From JBEKIK01 sp050013075 (GTDB lineage Bacteria; Planctomycetota; Planctomycetia; Pirellulales; Thermoguttaceae): 19,515 nt of DNA. The notes beneath the pieces were generated by a model, which was given only the letters and a program-made list of their open reading frames with translations, ran no database searches and was not told the DNA's origin. This document shows, in pieces, positions 1 to 8,006 of the stretch; the first letter of the stretch is position 1; every line of letters starts with the position of its first letter. Both the position numbers and the translations under genes were made by a program. Where the stretch lies: assembly GCA_050013075.1 (NCBI GenBank), contig JBEKFZ010000077.1, positions 1 to 19,515 on the forward strand, written 5' to 3'.

Positions 1-81
1 ACGGCCCGGCTCTGATGACGTGTACAAACTACGCGGAAATTATTGCACAATAACCGAATCTTAAATCCCTGAATTATCCCC

Positions 82-528
82 ATGCGAATTTTTATTGCCG
101 GAATAATGCAGGGTTCTCATGCCAAGGCCGCGATTCACGACCAGGACTATCGCGGGCGGATCTATTCCCTGCTAAAAACAGCCTTTCCGGAGGCGGAGAT
201 TTACGATCCCCGGGCCAATCACAAGAAATCGTTGGAATACAAAGCGGAGACCGGGCGGGAGGTATTTTTCCGGCATAATTTCATGTGCCGCGAAATCGAC
301 GTGCTCTTGGCCTACCTGCCCGAGGCCTCGATGGGCACGGCCATCGAGATGTGGGAGGCGCACCAACACGGCGCGGTCGTAATTTCCATAAGCCCGCTGA
401 AACACAACTGGGCCGTGAAATTCCTGAGCCACATTTTATATGCAGACATTGCGGAATTTGAAGCGGCCACAAACGACGGCAGCCTGAGGCGAAAAATCGA
501 GGAGGTTAAAAAAGTGAAAAGAGAATAA
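82..528 (+). CDS. Nucleoside 2-deoxyribosyltransferase-like protein
   Basis: This 148-residue protein has the layout of the nucleoside 2-deoxyribosyltransferase (NDT)-like fold, whose members cleave or exchange the N-glycosidic bond of deoxynucleosides in the cytoplasm. The N-terminal strand and loop is RIFIAGIMQGS (residues 2-12). The conserved second block starts at D73 and reads DVLLAYLPEASMGTAIEMW; its SMGTAIE part, including E89, matches the usual substrate-binding and catalytic block. The length fits the family. The charged tail (KKVKRE) is not conserved. The ATG is chosen because the core motif begins at residue 2; no Shine-Dalgarno sequence precedes it. It stands alone, 190 bp before rlmN, with a hairpin repeat directly after the stop. 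The fold assignment is fairly safe, but the true substrate is unknown, and a salvage or DNA-modification role cannot be told apart from sequence. Confidence 0.8.
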   Translation: MRIFIAGIMQGSHAKAAIHDQDYRGRIYSLLKTAFPEAEIYDPRANHKKSLEYKAETGREVFFRHNFMCREIDVLLAYLPEASMGTAIEMWEAHQHGAVVISISPLKHNWAVKFLSHILYADIAEFEAATNDGSLRRKIEEVKKVKRE

Positions 529-608
529 AGGAACACTAATTTTCACTAATCTACACTGATAAAATTATAAGTAAAGATCAGTGGTAATCAGTGGTGATTA
601 GTGTTCCT
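529..608. repeat. Imperfect 32-bp inverted repeat built of ACTAAT/ATCAGTG-type units
   Basis: The arms 529-560 and 577-608 are inverted copies, with the outer 12 bp perfect (AGGAACACTAAT against ATTAGTGTTCCT) and 25 of 32 positions matching by my count. The loop is 16 bp and AT-rich. Each arm is made of short repeated words (CACTAAT, CACTGAT). It begins immediately after the stop of the upstream gene, so it could act as an RNA 3' hairpin. It resembles the dispersed heptad-type repeats seen again at 7972-7993 and 9541-9568. Confidence 0.75.
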
Positions 609-718
609 GTTGTTGTGAAGGACCGGAGCACTCTGAGCTGCATTCTCCACTCTTCACTTACCGTATCCCTTCCCACGGGGAGCTTGCCAATATCTTGCGC
701 ATCGCCGAAGATGAATTT

Positions 719-1747
719 ATGCTCCACCTACTGGATCAAACGCCGGAAGAACTGGAAAAATGGTTTACCGAACATGGTTTTCCGGCTTATCGCGCGGGAC
801 AGGTTCGCAAATGGATTTTTAAGCAACGTGCCGCCTCATTCAACGAGATGACCGATTTGCCGTTGGAGTTGCGTGGGCAATTGACCGAGGATTATGCAAT
901 TTGGTCCGCGCAAATCGCGGCGCATCAAAAGGCCGACGATGGCTCGGAAAAACTGCTTTTTAAACTGCACGACGGGGAAGGAATTGAATGTGTGCTGCTC
1001 CGCGACGATAGGCATCATCGAACCGCGTGCATCAGCACACAGGTGGGCTGCTCGATGGGATGCGTGTTTTGCGCGACCGGATTGGACGGCGTAATCCGCA
1101 ATCTGACCGGCGGCGAAATAATCGAACAAATGCTGCAATTGCAACGTTTGCTGGGCGAAGATGAGCGGCTGAGCAATATCGTTGTGATGGGGATGGGCGA
1201 ACCACTGTTGAATCTCGACGCATTGATGCCGGCGTTGGATGCCGTCGCCGGCCCGGACGGGCTGGGGATCGGGGTTCGGCGGGTGACCATTTCCACGGTC
1301 GGATTGCCCAAGGGCATTCGCCGCCTGGCCGAAATGGATTGTCCGTATCATTTGGCCGTGTCGTTGCACGCGCCTAACGATGAAATCCGCAACCAATTGG
1401 TCCCTGCCAATCGCTCGGTGGGCATGGAAGCGATTTTGGCCGCGGCCGATGAGTACTTTGAGCGCACCGGGCGGCGGGTGACGTTCGAATACGTCCTTCT
1501 GGCGGGCATTAACGACCGGCCGGAGCACGCCCGGGGCCTGGTCAATTTTTTACGCGGGCGTCCGGCGCTCGTCAACCTGATTCCCTACAATCCTGTGCCC
1601 GGTCTGTCGTATCACACGCCGGCGCCTGCGGTTACGGCGGAGTTTATGGAAATTCTCACTCGCGGCGGCCTGACCGCGAATGTCCGTTATCGCAAAGGCG
1701 AGGGGATTCAGGCCGCTTGCGGACAGTTACGGCGTCAAAAGGATTAG
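719..1747 (+). CDS. rlmN: Dual-specificity 23S rRNA/tRNA adenine C2-methyltransferase RlmN
   Basis: RlmN is a cytoplasmic radical SAM enzyme that methylates C2 of A2503 in 23S rRNA and A37 in some tRNAs. The 342-residue protein has the usual N-terminal helical domain (LLDQTPEELEKWF). The radical-SAM cluster motif is QVGCSMGCVFCATG, with C111, C115 and C118 as cluster ligands. MGMGEPLLN at about 157-165 is the SAM-binding GEP motif. The C-terminal GIQAACGQL carries C334, the expected methyl-accepting cysteine. Length is normal to slightly short. I chose the ATG at 719 because the family usually begins just before LLDLT. An in-frame TTG at 695, about 12 nt after a GGGAG, would add eight residues and cannot be excluded. 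The gene is monocistronic as far as can be seen. Function is secure. Confidence 0.96.
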   Translation: MLHLLDQTPEELEKWFTEHGFPAYRAGQVRKWIFKQRAASFNEMTDLPLELRGQLTEDYAIWSAQIAAHQKADDGSEKLLFKLHDGEGIECVLLRDDRHHRTACISTQVGCSMGCVFCATGLDGVIRNLTGGEIIEQMLQLQRLLGEDERLSNIVVMGMGEPLLNLDALMPALDAVAGPDGLGIGVRRVTISTVGLPKGIRRLAEMDCPYHLAVSLHAPNDEIRNQLVPANRSVGMEAILAAADEYFERTGRRVTFEYVLLAGINDRPEHARGLVNFLRGRPALVNLIPYNPVPGLSYHTPAPAVTAEFMEILTRGGLTANVRYRKGEGIQAACGQLRRQKD

Positions 1748-1763
1748 TGGGCAGCAGCATGGG

Positions 1764-1783
1764 GTGGGCAATTCACTGCCCAC
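1764..1783 (+). terminator. Stem-loop after rlmN, possible weak terminator
   Basis: GTGGGCA (1764-1770) and TGCCCAC (1777-1783) form a perfect 7-bp stem with a 6-nt loop, 16 nt after the rlmN stop. No T run follows, so it is either a processing or stabilising 3' hairpin or a poor intrinsic terminator. Confidence 0.4.
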
Positions 1784-1799
1784 TCTCAGGATAATTCTC

Positions 1800-1914
1800 G
1801 CGAAACCGCAAGCGGTTTACTCCTAATTCCCGCGAAACCGCAAGTGGTTTACTCCTAATTCCCGCGAAACCGCAAGCGGTTTACTACTAATTCCCGCGAA
1901 ACCGCAAGCGGTTT
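1800..1914. repeat. Four tandem 32-bp units, each with the palindrome AAACCGCAAGCGGTTT
   Basis: The word GCGAAACCGCAAGCGGTTT (or one-base variants) starts at 1800, 1832, 1864 and 1896, so the period is exactly 32 bp. The linkers are near-identical (TACTCCTAATTCCC type), unlike CRISPR spacers. Each unit can form a 7-bp hairpin. Unit 2 changes C to T in the right arm, which still pairs as G-U in RNA, and unit 3 differs by one base in the linker. A fifth, isolated copy lies at 8007-8025. The array sits in the 429-bp gap before the sigma-factor gene. The rest of that gap (1915-2176) shows only a GAAACC/GGTTTC pair and the hairpin at 2045-2064. Confidence 0.9.
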
Positions 1915-2044
1915 GATTATATCGAAACCATTGGGCCGAGTCGGGGTTTCATATTATTATGGGGATTCACGGAGATCGACCCGGTGGGTGGTCGTGGCAC
2001 TGAAGATGAGATAAAATTGATCTCAGATAGAACTCGGGCCAGTA

Positions 2045-2064
2045 CTCCGACGAATACGTCGGAG
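2045..2064 (+). other. Perfect hairpin upstream of the ECF sigma gene
   Basis: CTCCGACG and CGTCGGAG form an 8-bp perfect stem closed by an AATA loop, about 110 nt before the sigma-factor start. It may lie in the 5' leader. It has no T run, so it is not an intrinsic terminator. An operator or leader structure is possible but unproven. Confidence 0.45.
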
Positions 2065-2176
2065 AGTAAGCCGCGATAACCCGCCGGGATTTTAAAAACA
2101 GCCGCCAAAACACGGCAACAACCCGCATTTGCCACCCATTAGACGGGGTCGATCTCCGCCAAAGGACGAAATAGCC

Positions 2177-2851
2177 TTGGTCGTTAGCGAATCGTCCGCC
2201 CGCAAATACGCCTTGGACCCCGAGGTCCGCTTGATGCTTGAAGTCCGCGACGACAATGCCGCGGCTTTCGAGGAGTTGGTGTTGCGCTATCAAGCGCGGC
2301 TGGTGACGATCTTAAGGCACCTGGTCGGCGACGCGGATCAAGCGGAGGATTTGGCCCAGGAAGTATTTATGCGGGTGTATCGTTCGCGAAAGAGCTACGA
2401 GCCGGGAGCGAAGTTCGCCACCTGGCTCTTTACTATTGCTAAACACGTAGCCGCCAATGCACTTAGGACGCGGAGTCGGCGTCCCGAGATAATGCCGGCC
2501 CCGTTGGACAGCGGGGCCATGGGCGTCACGCCTCTGGACGTGATGTTGCAGGCCAGCAGCGGGCTAATGCCAGTTCGGCAATTGGCCAAGGCCGAAATCC
2601 GCGACGTCGTGCGAGTGGCCGTGGAATCGCTCGGCGAACGGCAGCGGTTGGCCGTGTTGTTGAACAAATTCGAAAATATGAGTTACGCCGATATCGCCGA
2701 TACCATGAAACTCTCGACCCAGGCGGTAAAGTCGTTGCTCTCGCGTGCGCGGGTGAATTTGCACCAGGTGCTCGAGCCCTACTTCGAGCGCGGCGAACGG
2801 CCGACGCCGGACGGGATCGACAATTCACAAGAAAACAAGACACAAAAATGA
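2177..2851 (+). CDS. ECF-type RNA polymerase sigma-70 family factor
   Basis: This roughly 224-residue alternative sigma factor would direct RNA polymerase to a stress or envelope regulon. Region 2 spans about residues 30-100, with the core-binding part reading DQAEDLAQEVFMRVY and the -10 melting part FATWLFTIAKHVAAN. A linker then leads to region 4 (about 152-204), whose helix-turn-helix is MSYADIADTMKLSTQAVKSL. There is no extra C-terminal domain beyond a polar tail. I chose the TTG at 2177 because AAAGGA lies 10 nt before it. An in-frame TTG at 2129 and an ATG at 2233 are alternatives, so the N-terminus is uncertain. The anti-sigma-like gene follows after 26 nt, which is the usual arrangement of a sigma factor with its membrane-bound regulator. 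The promoter it recognises cannot be read from here. Confidence 0.92.
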   Translation: MVVSESSARKYALDPEVRLMLEVRDDNAAAFEELVLRYQARLVTILRHLVGDADQAEDLAQEVFMRVYRSRKSYEPGAKFATWLFTIAKHVAANALRTRSRRPEIMPAPLDSGAMGVTPLDVMLQASSGLMPVRQLAKAEIRDVVRVAVESLGERQRLAVLLNKFENMSYADIADTMKLSTQAVKSLLSRARVNLHQVLEPYFERGERPTPDGIDNSQENKTQK

Positions 2852-2877
2852 TGATGGACAATTAACCGCCGAACTAT

Positions 2878-4347
2878 ATGTCGCAAGAACCCGTCAATGC
2901 CGAAAGTCTGCTGGAAGAGCAACTGGTAGCCTACCTCGACGGCGAGTTGGACGGCGAATCCTGCCGCCGCATCGAGGAACTGTTGGCCGTCGATCCCGAG
3001 GTCCGGCGAAAACTGCATCGTCTGGAGCGGACCTGGGAGATGCTTGACGAACTGGACACCGCGCCGGTGGGCGAAGACTTCACCCGCTCCACCTTGGAAA
3101 TGGTCGCCTTGGCGGCGGAACAAGACGTTCGCAAGAGCGTCGAGGAGGCGCCGCGGCGGCGCAGGCGGATGTGGCTGCTGGCCGGCGGGATAATGTTCGC
3201 TGCCGGTCTGGCCGGTTTCATGGCATTTACACTGTTGGCCCCGAATCCGAACAGGGAATTGAACAAGGAATTGATCCAAGACCTGCCCGTGCTGGAAAAT
3301 CTCGATGAATACCGGCAGATTCAAGACATCGAATTTCTCCGTTTGCTGCAAAATAGTGGACTTTTTTCCAAGGGAAACTCCAAGGAGGAAACCGTCCTTG
3401 CGAGCCGTCCGGGCACGGTCGGCGTCAAGGGAGATTTAGTGAAGTATATCCAGACTCTCACCCCCGATCAAAAGGACGAACTGTCGCGCAAGCGGGAACG
3501 ATTCGCCGGTCTCGGTGCGGACGAGCAAAACAGGCTGCGGAAATTGCACGAACAAATCCAGAAGGATGAACATGCCGACGAGCTACGCGGCATTATGAAC
3601 CGTTATTACGAATGGTACAGATTGTTGCCGCCCTACAGTCGCCCGGAATCGACCTTGTTGGCCGAAAAACGTATGGATTGGATCAAGGATCGCAAGCAGA
3701 AAGAACAAACCGAAATTACCAACAGGCCGCCGCCGGGCAAGGATTCCGATACCCTATGGAACTGGATGGAAGAATATGCGAAAAATCACGAAACGACGTT
3801 CATAAAAGGTTTGGGTTTGCCGGAGTGGCCGCAGAATAGTCAATGGAGTATGGACGCCGGCGCTCGGCACCGGTGGGTAATGTGGATGATGTGGCAGCGC
3901 CCGCCGGGCGGACAAAGTAAAGAGTCCTTGTTTTCGGAGAGCGATTTGGTCGAATTGCAAGCGAAGTTTACCCTGGAAACCCAAAAACTGCTTGAAGCCA
4001 AGCCTCCGGCCGAAAAAATCCACATCGTCCAAAACTGGGCTCATAACCTAATGCGGCAAAAGAACCCGCGGCGCGGACCGGGCATGGAAGGTCCGGTCAA
4101 CGACAAACTGTTGGCCGAGTTTTTTGAGAAATTAGACCCCGCGGAACGCGATGGCTTGATGATTCTGCCCAGCGAGGATATGCAACAGCAATTGCAGCGC
4201 CTGTATATCGAGAAGAACAGACCGCCGGGTATGTTTCGTCGCGGACCGGATGGATTTGGTCCTGGTCCGCCGGGCGAGGGCTTTGGTCCTGATCAGCGCC
4301 CGTCTGAAAAGCCCGAAAACTCTGAAAACCCGGCCAAAAAACCTTAG
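2878..4347 (+). CDS. Single-span membrane protein with N-terminal anti-sigma-like domain
   Basis: This 489-residue protein is the probable regulator of the sigma factor just upstream. Residues 15-60 (LVAYLDGELDGESCRRIEEL onward) match the helical anti-sigma domain seen in zf-HC2/RskA-type proteins. The zinc ligands are absent: C29 is the only cysteine in this domain, so it would be a zinc-free version. A basic RRRRR stretch (93-97) precedes one transmembrane helix (about 98-120), giving a cytoplasmic N-terminus and a roughly 370-residue outer part. That outer part is rich in charged and aromatic residues, has no domain I recognise, and ends in a Gly/Pro-rich tail (PGPPGEGFGP). The ATG follows the sigma gene by 26 nt without a clear Shine-Dalgarno sequence. 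The pairing is inferred from position and the N-terminal domain. The outer part may sense envelope stress, but this is a guess. Confidence 0.8.
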   Translation: MSQEPVNAESLLEEQLVAYLDGELDGESCRRIEELLAVDPEVRRKLHRLERTWEMLDELDTAPVGEDFTRSTLEMVALAAEQDVRKSVEEAPRRRRRMWLLAGGIMFAAGLAGFMAFTLLAPNPNRELNKELIQDLPVLENLDEYRQIQDIEFLRLLQNSGLFSKGNSKEETVLASRPGTVGVKGDLVKYIQTLTPDQKDELSRKRERFAGLGADEQNRLRKLHEQIQKDEHADELRGIMNRYYEWYRLLPPYSRPESTLLAEKRMDWIKDRKQKEQTEITNRPPPGKDSDTLWNWMEEYAKNHETTFIKGLGLPEWPQNSQWSMDAGARHRWVMWMMWQRPPGGQSKESLFSESDLVELQAKFTLETQKLLEAKPPAEKIHIVQNWAHNLMRQKNPRRGPGMEGPVNDKLLAEFFEKLDPAERDGLMILPSEDMQQQLQRLYIEKNRPPGMFRRGPDGFGPGPPGEGFGPDQRPSEKPENSENPAKKP

Positions 4348-4469
4348 AACAAACATAATTGTCGTCTTTTCCCGTCTATTTTCCTATTTACAGACTGCCC
4401 ATTTCTAGTAAAACTATGTGGAAATAGGGCGTTTCGTTGTATTCATGCCCGCCACAAGGAGAAAATGTT

Positions 4470-4670
4470 ATGGCACAAGACGACAACATTCAAGGTTGGA
4501 CCATGTACGCCATTATCGCCTTTTGCATTACAGGCATTCTGTGCGAGATCCTATTCTCTTTGATACGCAGGGGATTTTTATGGCACTTATGGGATTTTAT
4601 CGTTATTCTGGTGCTGGCAAGCATAGTGGGCGGAGGCGTGTTCTGGGCGTGCAAAAAGTTGAATATATGA
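4470..4670 (+). CDS. Small double-span membrane protein, function unknown
   Basis: This is a 66-residue protein with two predicted membrane helices, about residues 11-31 (TMYAIIAFCITGILCEILF) and 42-60 (FIVILVLASIVGGGVFWA). They are separated by a short basic loop (RRG), and the protein ends in KKLNI. The start is well supported: AAGGAG at 4456-4461 lies 8 nt before the ATG, one of the best ribosome sites in the window. The 122-bp gap upstream holds an inverted pair CCTATTT/AAATAGG (4384-4390 and 4422-4428), which may be a regulatory hairpin. The gene converges on the permease gene. I do not recognise a family, and no function is proposed. Confidence 0.72.
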   Translation: MAQDDNIQGWTMYAIIAFCITGILCEILFSLIRRGFLWHLWDFIVILVLASIVGGGVFWACKKLNI

Positions 4671-4716
4671 CGCCCATTTCCGGGCCTGTCCCTTTCGCTG
4701 AGAAAGCACGCGGAGA

Positions 4717-6063
4717 CTAACGCAACCGGCTGCTCAGCCAATACAAGGGCAACCCGAGTAGCAGAATCGCCAGCGCCCCTGTTGCAACTCCCGGCTTGTA
4801 CGACGCGGCGCTTTGGATCAAGAAAGCGCATACAACGCAAAAAAATATGGTGGGCAGGGGATAGCCCGTCACGCGGTATGGGCGTTCCAGGTCTGGCTCT
4901 TTGAAGCGCAGTACGATGACCGCCAGACTGGTTGCCAAGTAAAAGGAGTAGACTGCCGCGGCCGTATAAAGGATGGCGTTGACAAAGGAGCCAAGTAAAA
5001 CGATCAACCCCACGGCAATCGCTCCTTGAAGCAGGAGTGCCCGGACCGGCGTGCCGGTTCGCGCGTTCCACCGGCCCAATGGCTGAAAGATCCGGTGTTC
5101 GACGCCCACGGCATAAGAAATCCTCGCGCCGGCGAAGATCAAGCCGTTCGTGGCGCCCAGGGCCGATATGCAGATCAAGGCACTGATTAAACCGGCGCCG
5201 TATTTTGGAAACATCGCCGAAACGGTGTCGGCGGCCACGGCGTTGGAATTCGCCACTCCGGAAAGACCGAGCGTGTATAAGAACGCCCCATTGACCAGCA
5301 GATACAAGAGTGTAACGGCCACTGTGCCCAGGACTAATGCCCGGACGATGTTTCGGGAGGGATTTTTAACTTCCGCCGCCACGTAAGCCATTTCGTTCCA
5401 GCCGCCGAAAGTGAACAGGACAAGAATCAGCGCCAAGCTAAGCGGGGCGGTACTGTCTATGGTTGACACCGGCGGTCCCCCCGGACCCGCAACCGCCACG
5501 CCGACAATGGCCAGCAACCCCAATGTCTTGACGGTCGTTAGCAGGTTTTGCGTCCATTTGCCTTGAGACACGCCCATGATGTTAATGCCGGTCAATATTA
5601 TTACAGCGGCCGCGGCGTAGAGAAGATGACTCCAAGGAACCGCCGTCCCTGCAAAGGCTTTAAAAGGCAGTAGGTCATACCGCGCCATTGCCTCAGGAAA
5701 GGGATCGTAAAGCGTTCGCGCATATCGAGCGAAGATGAATGCCATTCCGGCGATGTCTCCCGGCCGCACCACGGCCAACTGGAGCCAACCGAATAAAAAA
5801 CCAGCCCATCTTCCGTATGAGTGAGTTAAATAAACGTAATCGCCGCCTTCTTTGGGATACGCCGTGGCCAATTCCGCGTAGCCCAGGGCGCCGCAGAGCG
5901 AGATCAGGCCGCCGACGGCCCAAATTCCCAAAAAGACCCACCAATACCGAGCGCCTTTGGCCACGTCCGGAACCACTTCGTAAATTCCCGCGCCAATGAT
6001 GATCCCCACGATCAGGCACGTGGAATCGAAAAGCGACAGTTGTTTTTTCGGGGTTTCTTGCAT
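4717..6063 (-). CDS. APC-superfamily amino acid permease
   Basis: This 448-residue protein has about 12 hydrophobic segments and is an inner-membrane amino acid or polyamine transporter of the amino acid-polyamine-organocation superfamily, closest in style to the LAT/YfnA-like group. The first helix carries the substrate-binding glycine motif IIIGAGIYE (about 21-29). GGDYVYL (about 73-79) lies at the end of helix 2 to 3, and the helix 6 region reads LFTFGGWNEMAYVAAEV with the conserved E of APC proteins. Length is typical. It is the downstream member of a probable two-gene minus-strand unit with cutA, 42 nt away. Substrate is not readable from the sequence. No second domain or truncation is seen. 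Confidence 0.9.
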   Translation of the reverse strand: MQETPKKQLSLFDSTCLIVGIIIGAGIYEVVPDVAKGARYWWVFLGIWAVGGLISLCGALGYAELATAYPKEGGDYVYLTHSYGRWAGFLFGWLQLAVVRPGDIAGMAFIFARYARTLYDPFPEAMARYDLLPFKAFAGTAVPWSHLLYAAAAVIILTGINIMGVSQGKWTQNLLTTVKTLGLLAIVGVAVAGPGGPPVSTIDSTAPLSLALILVLFTFGGWNEMAYVAAEVKNPSRNIVRALVLGTVAVTLLYLLVNGAFLYTLGLSGVANSNAVAADTVSAMFPKYGAGLISALICISALGATNGLIFAGARISYAVGVEHRIFQPLGRWNARTGTPVRALLLQGAIAVGLIVLLGSFVNAILYTAAAVYSFYLATSLAVIVLRFKEPDLERPYRVTGYPLPTIFFCVVCAFLIQSAASYKPGVATGALAILLLGLPLYWLSSRLR

Positions 6064-6105
6064 GGGAAATTACAGATGGCAGTGCGAAACAGCAATCGGT
6101 TTAGT

Positions 6106-6435
6106 TCAACATTTATCGTTCTTGGTTTCCTCCGCCAGCCATGCCAGATAATCGGCGCTGCCGGCGGTCAGGGCGATGGAGATGATTTCGGGCACTTGAT
6201 ACGGGTGCAGGCGGCGGATGGTTTCCTCGACGCGATCGTAAAGTTCCCGCCTGGTTTTTGCCCGGAATTGCCACTCTTGTGTTGTGTTGATTTTGCCCTG
6301 CCAACGATAAATGCTGGTGACGGGCCCGACGATCTGCGCGCAGGCCGCCAATCGCCCGTCGACAAGGGCTTGGCCGATGGCCTGAGCATCGTCGCGGCTT
6401 TCGGTCGTGGTGATGACTTCGATATATTCGCTCAT
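6106..6435 (-). CDS. cutA: Divalent-cation tolerance protein CutA
   Basis: This is a 109-residue CutA, a small, very stable trimeric cytoplasmic protein of the PII-like ferredoxin fold, linked genetically to copper and divalent-metal tolerance though its exact action is unsettled. The family signature is complete. ITTTESRDDAQAIGQALVDG forms the first strand and helix, RLAACAQI the second block, YRWQGKI the third, and the C-terminal part reads HPYQVPEIISIAL followed by DYLAWLAEET. Length is normal. The ATG is preceded by a short unstructured leader. It is followed 42 nt later on the same strand by the APC permease, so the two may be co-transcribed, although they have no known functional link. 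Confidence 0.95.
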   Translation of the reverse strand: MSEYIEVITTTESRDDAQAIGQALVDGRLAACAQIVGPVTSIYRWQGKINTTQEWQFRAKTRRELYDRVEETIRRLHPYQVPEIISIALTAGSADYLAWLAEETKNDKC

Positions 6436-6465
6436 GGATGTTGTGCTTTTTTTGTTTAGCCCGCT

Positions 6466-6500
6466 ATGTTGGGGCGGCAGTTAAACTGCCGCCCCAGCAT
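6466..6500. repeat. 35-bp intergenic palindrome (GGGGCGGCAGTT core)
   Basis: GGGGCGGCAGTT and AACTGCCGCCCC (6471-6495) are perfect 12-bp arms around one central base. Pairing extends outward to ATGTT/AGCAT with one wobble. It lies between cutA and the small minus-strand ORF and contains that ORF's stop codon. No T run follows on either strand at the expected place, so I read it as a dispersed palindromic repeat first and a terminator only second. Confidence 0.85.
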
Positions 6501-6675
6501 AGAATTCCCGACACTCGCGCGGGGAGTATTTCCGTTCACACAGGCGAAATTTCTGTTCCCGGTCGAACTGCCGCCGTAGTTCCACCTGCCAGGTTTCCAA
6601 GGGCATGTCGTCCGGTTCTCGTTGCCTAGACAAGGGTGTGGCGGTTTTTAAGTATTCACGGAAATCATTTATCAT
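6481..6675 (-). pseudogene. Small ORF resembling the N-terminus of a planctomycete DEAD/DEAH helicase
   Basis: This is a 64-residue frame starting MINDFREYLKTATPLSRQ. The block MPLETWQVELRRQFDREQKF recalls the N-terminal segment of planctomycete helicases that carry a SWIM-type zinc motif next. Here the similarity stops after FRL, and the rest (CERKYSPRECREFYAGAAV) runs into the palindrome at 6466-6500, which supplies the last codons and the stop. I read it as a remnant cut off by the repeat, or as a short paralogue of unknown role. The recognition is from memory of the family and is not strong. Confidence 0.4.
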
Positions 6676-6857
6676 AACAATCTACATATCTTCCTAATAT
6701 TGGCAATATCAATTAGCTATCGTATAAACTATAATCAATTATCCGGAATCGAAATTCCCTATTCGCCTTTCGCGGCATAAAACCGCGGCCAAAACCCCCG
6801 GTGTGTTCACCGGGAGCTAAATGATTAGTCTGCCGTCCACAGCCCCCTGGTTTTCCC

Positions 6858-7961
6858 ATGTCATATGCCGATCTTGACCTCTGGCACATGCGTCGGGCCT
6901 TGGAATTGGCGGCCAATGGACAGGGCTGCGTCGAGCCGAATCCGATGGTGGGCTGCGTTATCGCCCGGGGTGCGGAGATCATCGGCGAAGGGTGGCATCG
7001 GCGATTCGGCGGTCCACATGCCGAGGTGGAGGCCTTGCGACTGGCCGGGCCGCGAGCAGCCGGGGCCACGATGTACGTTACGCTGGAGCCGTGCGGCCAT
7101 TTTGGCAAAACCCCGCCGTGCACCAAGGCTATATTGGCCTCGGGCATAGGGCGTGCGGTCGTAGCCATGAAGGACCCGTTTCCCCAAGTCGCCGGCGGCG
7201 GACTGGCCGAGTTGCAAGCGGCTGGCGTGGAGGTCGAAGTCGGAGTGCTCCAGTTCGAGGCCCGGCGACTGAACTCACCGTATCTGAAACTTCTTGAGAC
7301 CGGCCGGCCGTGGATAATCGCCAAATGGGCGATGTCGCTTGACGGCAAGATGGCCGCCGGCGGCGGCGAGAGCCGCTGGATTTCAAATGAAAAATCTCGA
7401 AAAGTGGTTCACAATCTTCGGGGACGAATGGACGCGATCATCGTGGGGCGTGAAACCGCGCTCAGGGACGATCCGCTGTTGACCGCGCGGCCCCCTGGAC
7501 CGCGCACGGCATTGCGGGTGGTTCTCGACACCCAAGCGTCGCTGGCTTCCGATAGTCAACTACTTCTCACCGCGGCCGAAGCGCCCGTGCTGGTGGCCGC
7601 GGGCAGCGAGGCGTCGGCGTCGAATCGCCGTCGGCTCGGCGATGCCGGCTGCGAGGTGTTCGAGTGCCCGGGCAAGACCCACATCGATCGGTTGCACTCG
7701 CTTTTGGAAGAGTTGGGGCGGCGTCGGATGACCAACGTGCTGGTTGAAGGCGGCAGCCGAGTTCTAGGTTCCTTCTTCGACGCCCGGCAGATCGACGAAG
7801 TCCACGTGTTTATCGCGCCGAAGCTGATCGGCGGGTCGCAAGCGCGGGTTCCCTTCGCGGGCGGCGGCATCGCGCAAATGTCTGAAGCCTTATGTATCGA
7901 TGCAACCGAGATCGAACAAATCGGCGACGATGTATATGTTCACGGCCGGGTAAAAAAATGA
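6858..7961 (+). CDS. ribD: Bifunctional riboflavin biosynthesis deaminase/reductase RibD
   Basis: This 367-residue RibD catalyses two successive riboflavin-pathway steps in the cytoplasm: deamination of the pyrimidine made from GTP, then NADPH-dependent reduction of the ribosyl side chain. The N-terminal deaminase domain has the zinc site H54-A-E56 and P78-C79-GHFGKTPPC88. The reductase domain starts near 147 with WIIAKWAMSLDGKMAAGGGESRW and includes the conserved VEGGSRVLGSFF near 295-306. Length is standard. The ATG at 6858 is chosen because the deaminase helix begins a few residues later; no clear Shine-Dalgarno sequence is present. The leader has a small CCCGGTG/CACCGGG hairpin (near 6807-6824), but I see no FMN riboswitch. 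No other rib gene is adjacent. Confidence 0.95.
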   Translation: MSYADLDLWHMRRALELAANGQGCVEPNPMVGCVIARGAEIIGEGWHRRFGGPHAEVEALRLAGPRAAGATMYVTLEPCGHFGKTPPCTKAILASGIGRAVVAMKDPFPQVAGGGLAELQAAGVEVEVGVLQFEARRLNSPYLKLLETGRPWIIAKWAMSLDGKMAAGGGESRWISNEKSRKVVHNLRGRMDAIIVGRETALRDDPLLTARPPGPRTALRVVLDTQASLASDSQLLLTAAEAPVLVAAGSEASASNRRRLGDAGCEVFECPGKTHIDRLHSLLEELGRRRMTNVLVEGGSRVLGSFFDARQIDEVHVFIAPKLIGGSQARVPFAGGGIAQMSEALCIDATEIEQIGDDVYVHGRVKK

Positions 7962-8006
7962 CGAAGGGAGTAATCAGTTTTCAGTTATCAGTGGACGGCG
8001 GACAGC

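Noticed and set aside
836..1528. Long minus-strand frame inside rlmN
   Set aside because: It is a codon-pattern shadow of rlmN, without a recognisable domain.
1800..1914. CRISPR array with 32-bp period
   Set aside because: The linkers between the palindromic words are nearly identical and only about 13 bp, so there are no spacers, and no cas gene is present.
4418..4720. 100-residue plus-strand frame overlapping the small membrane protein
   Set aside because: The other frame has a strong Shine-Dalgarno sequence and a sensible two-helix protein; this one is basic, without any pattern.
6676..6857. FMN riboswitch before ribD
   Set aside because: The conserved FMN-element blocks are not visible; only a simple CCCGGTG/CACCGGG hairpin is present.
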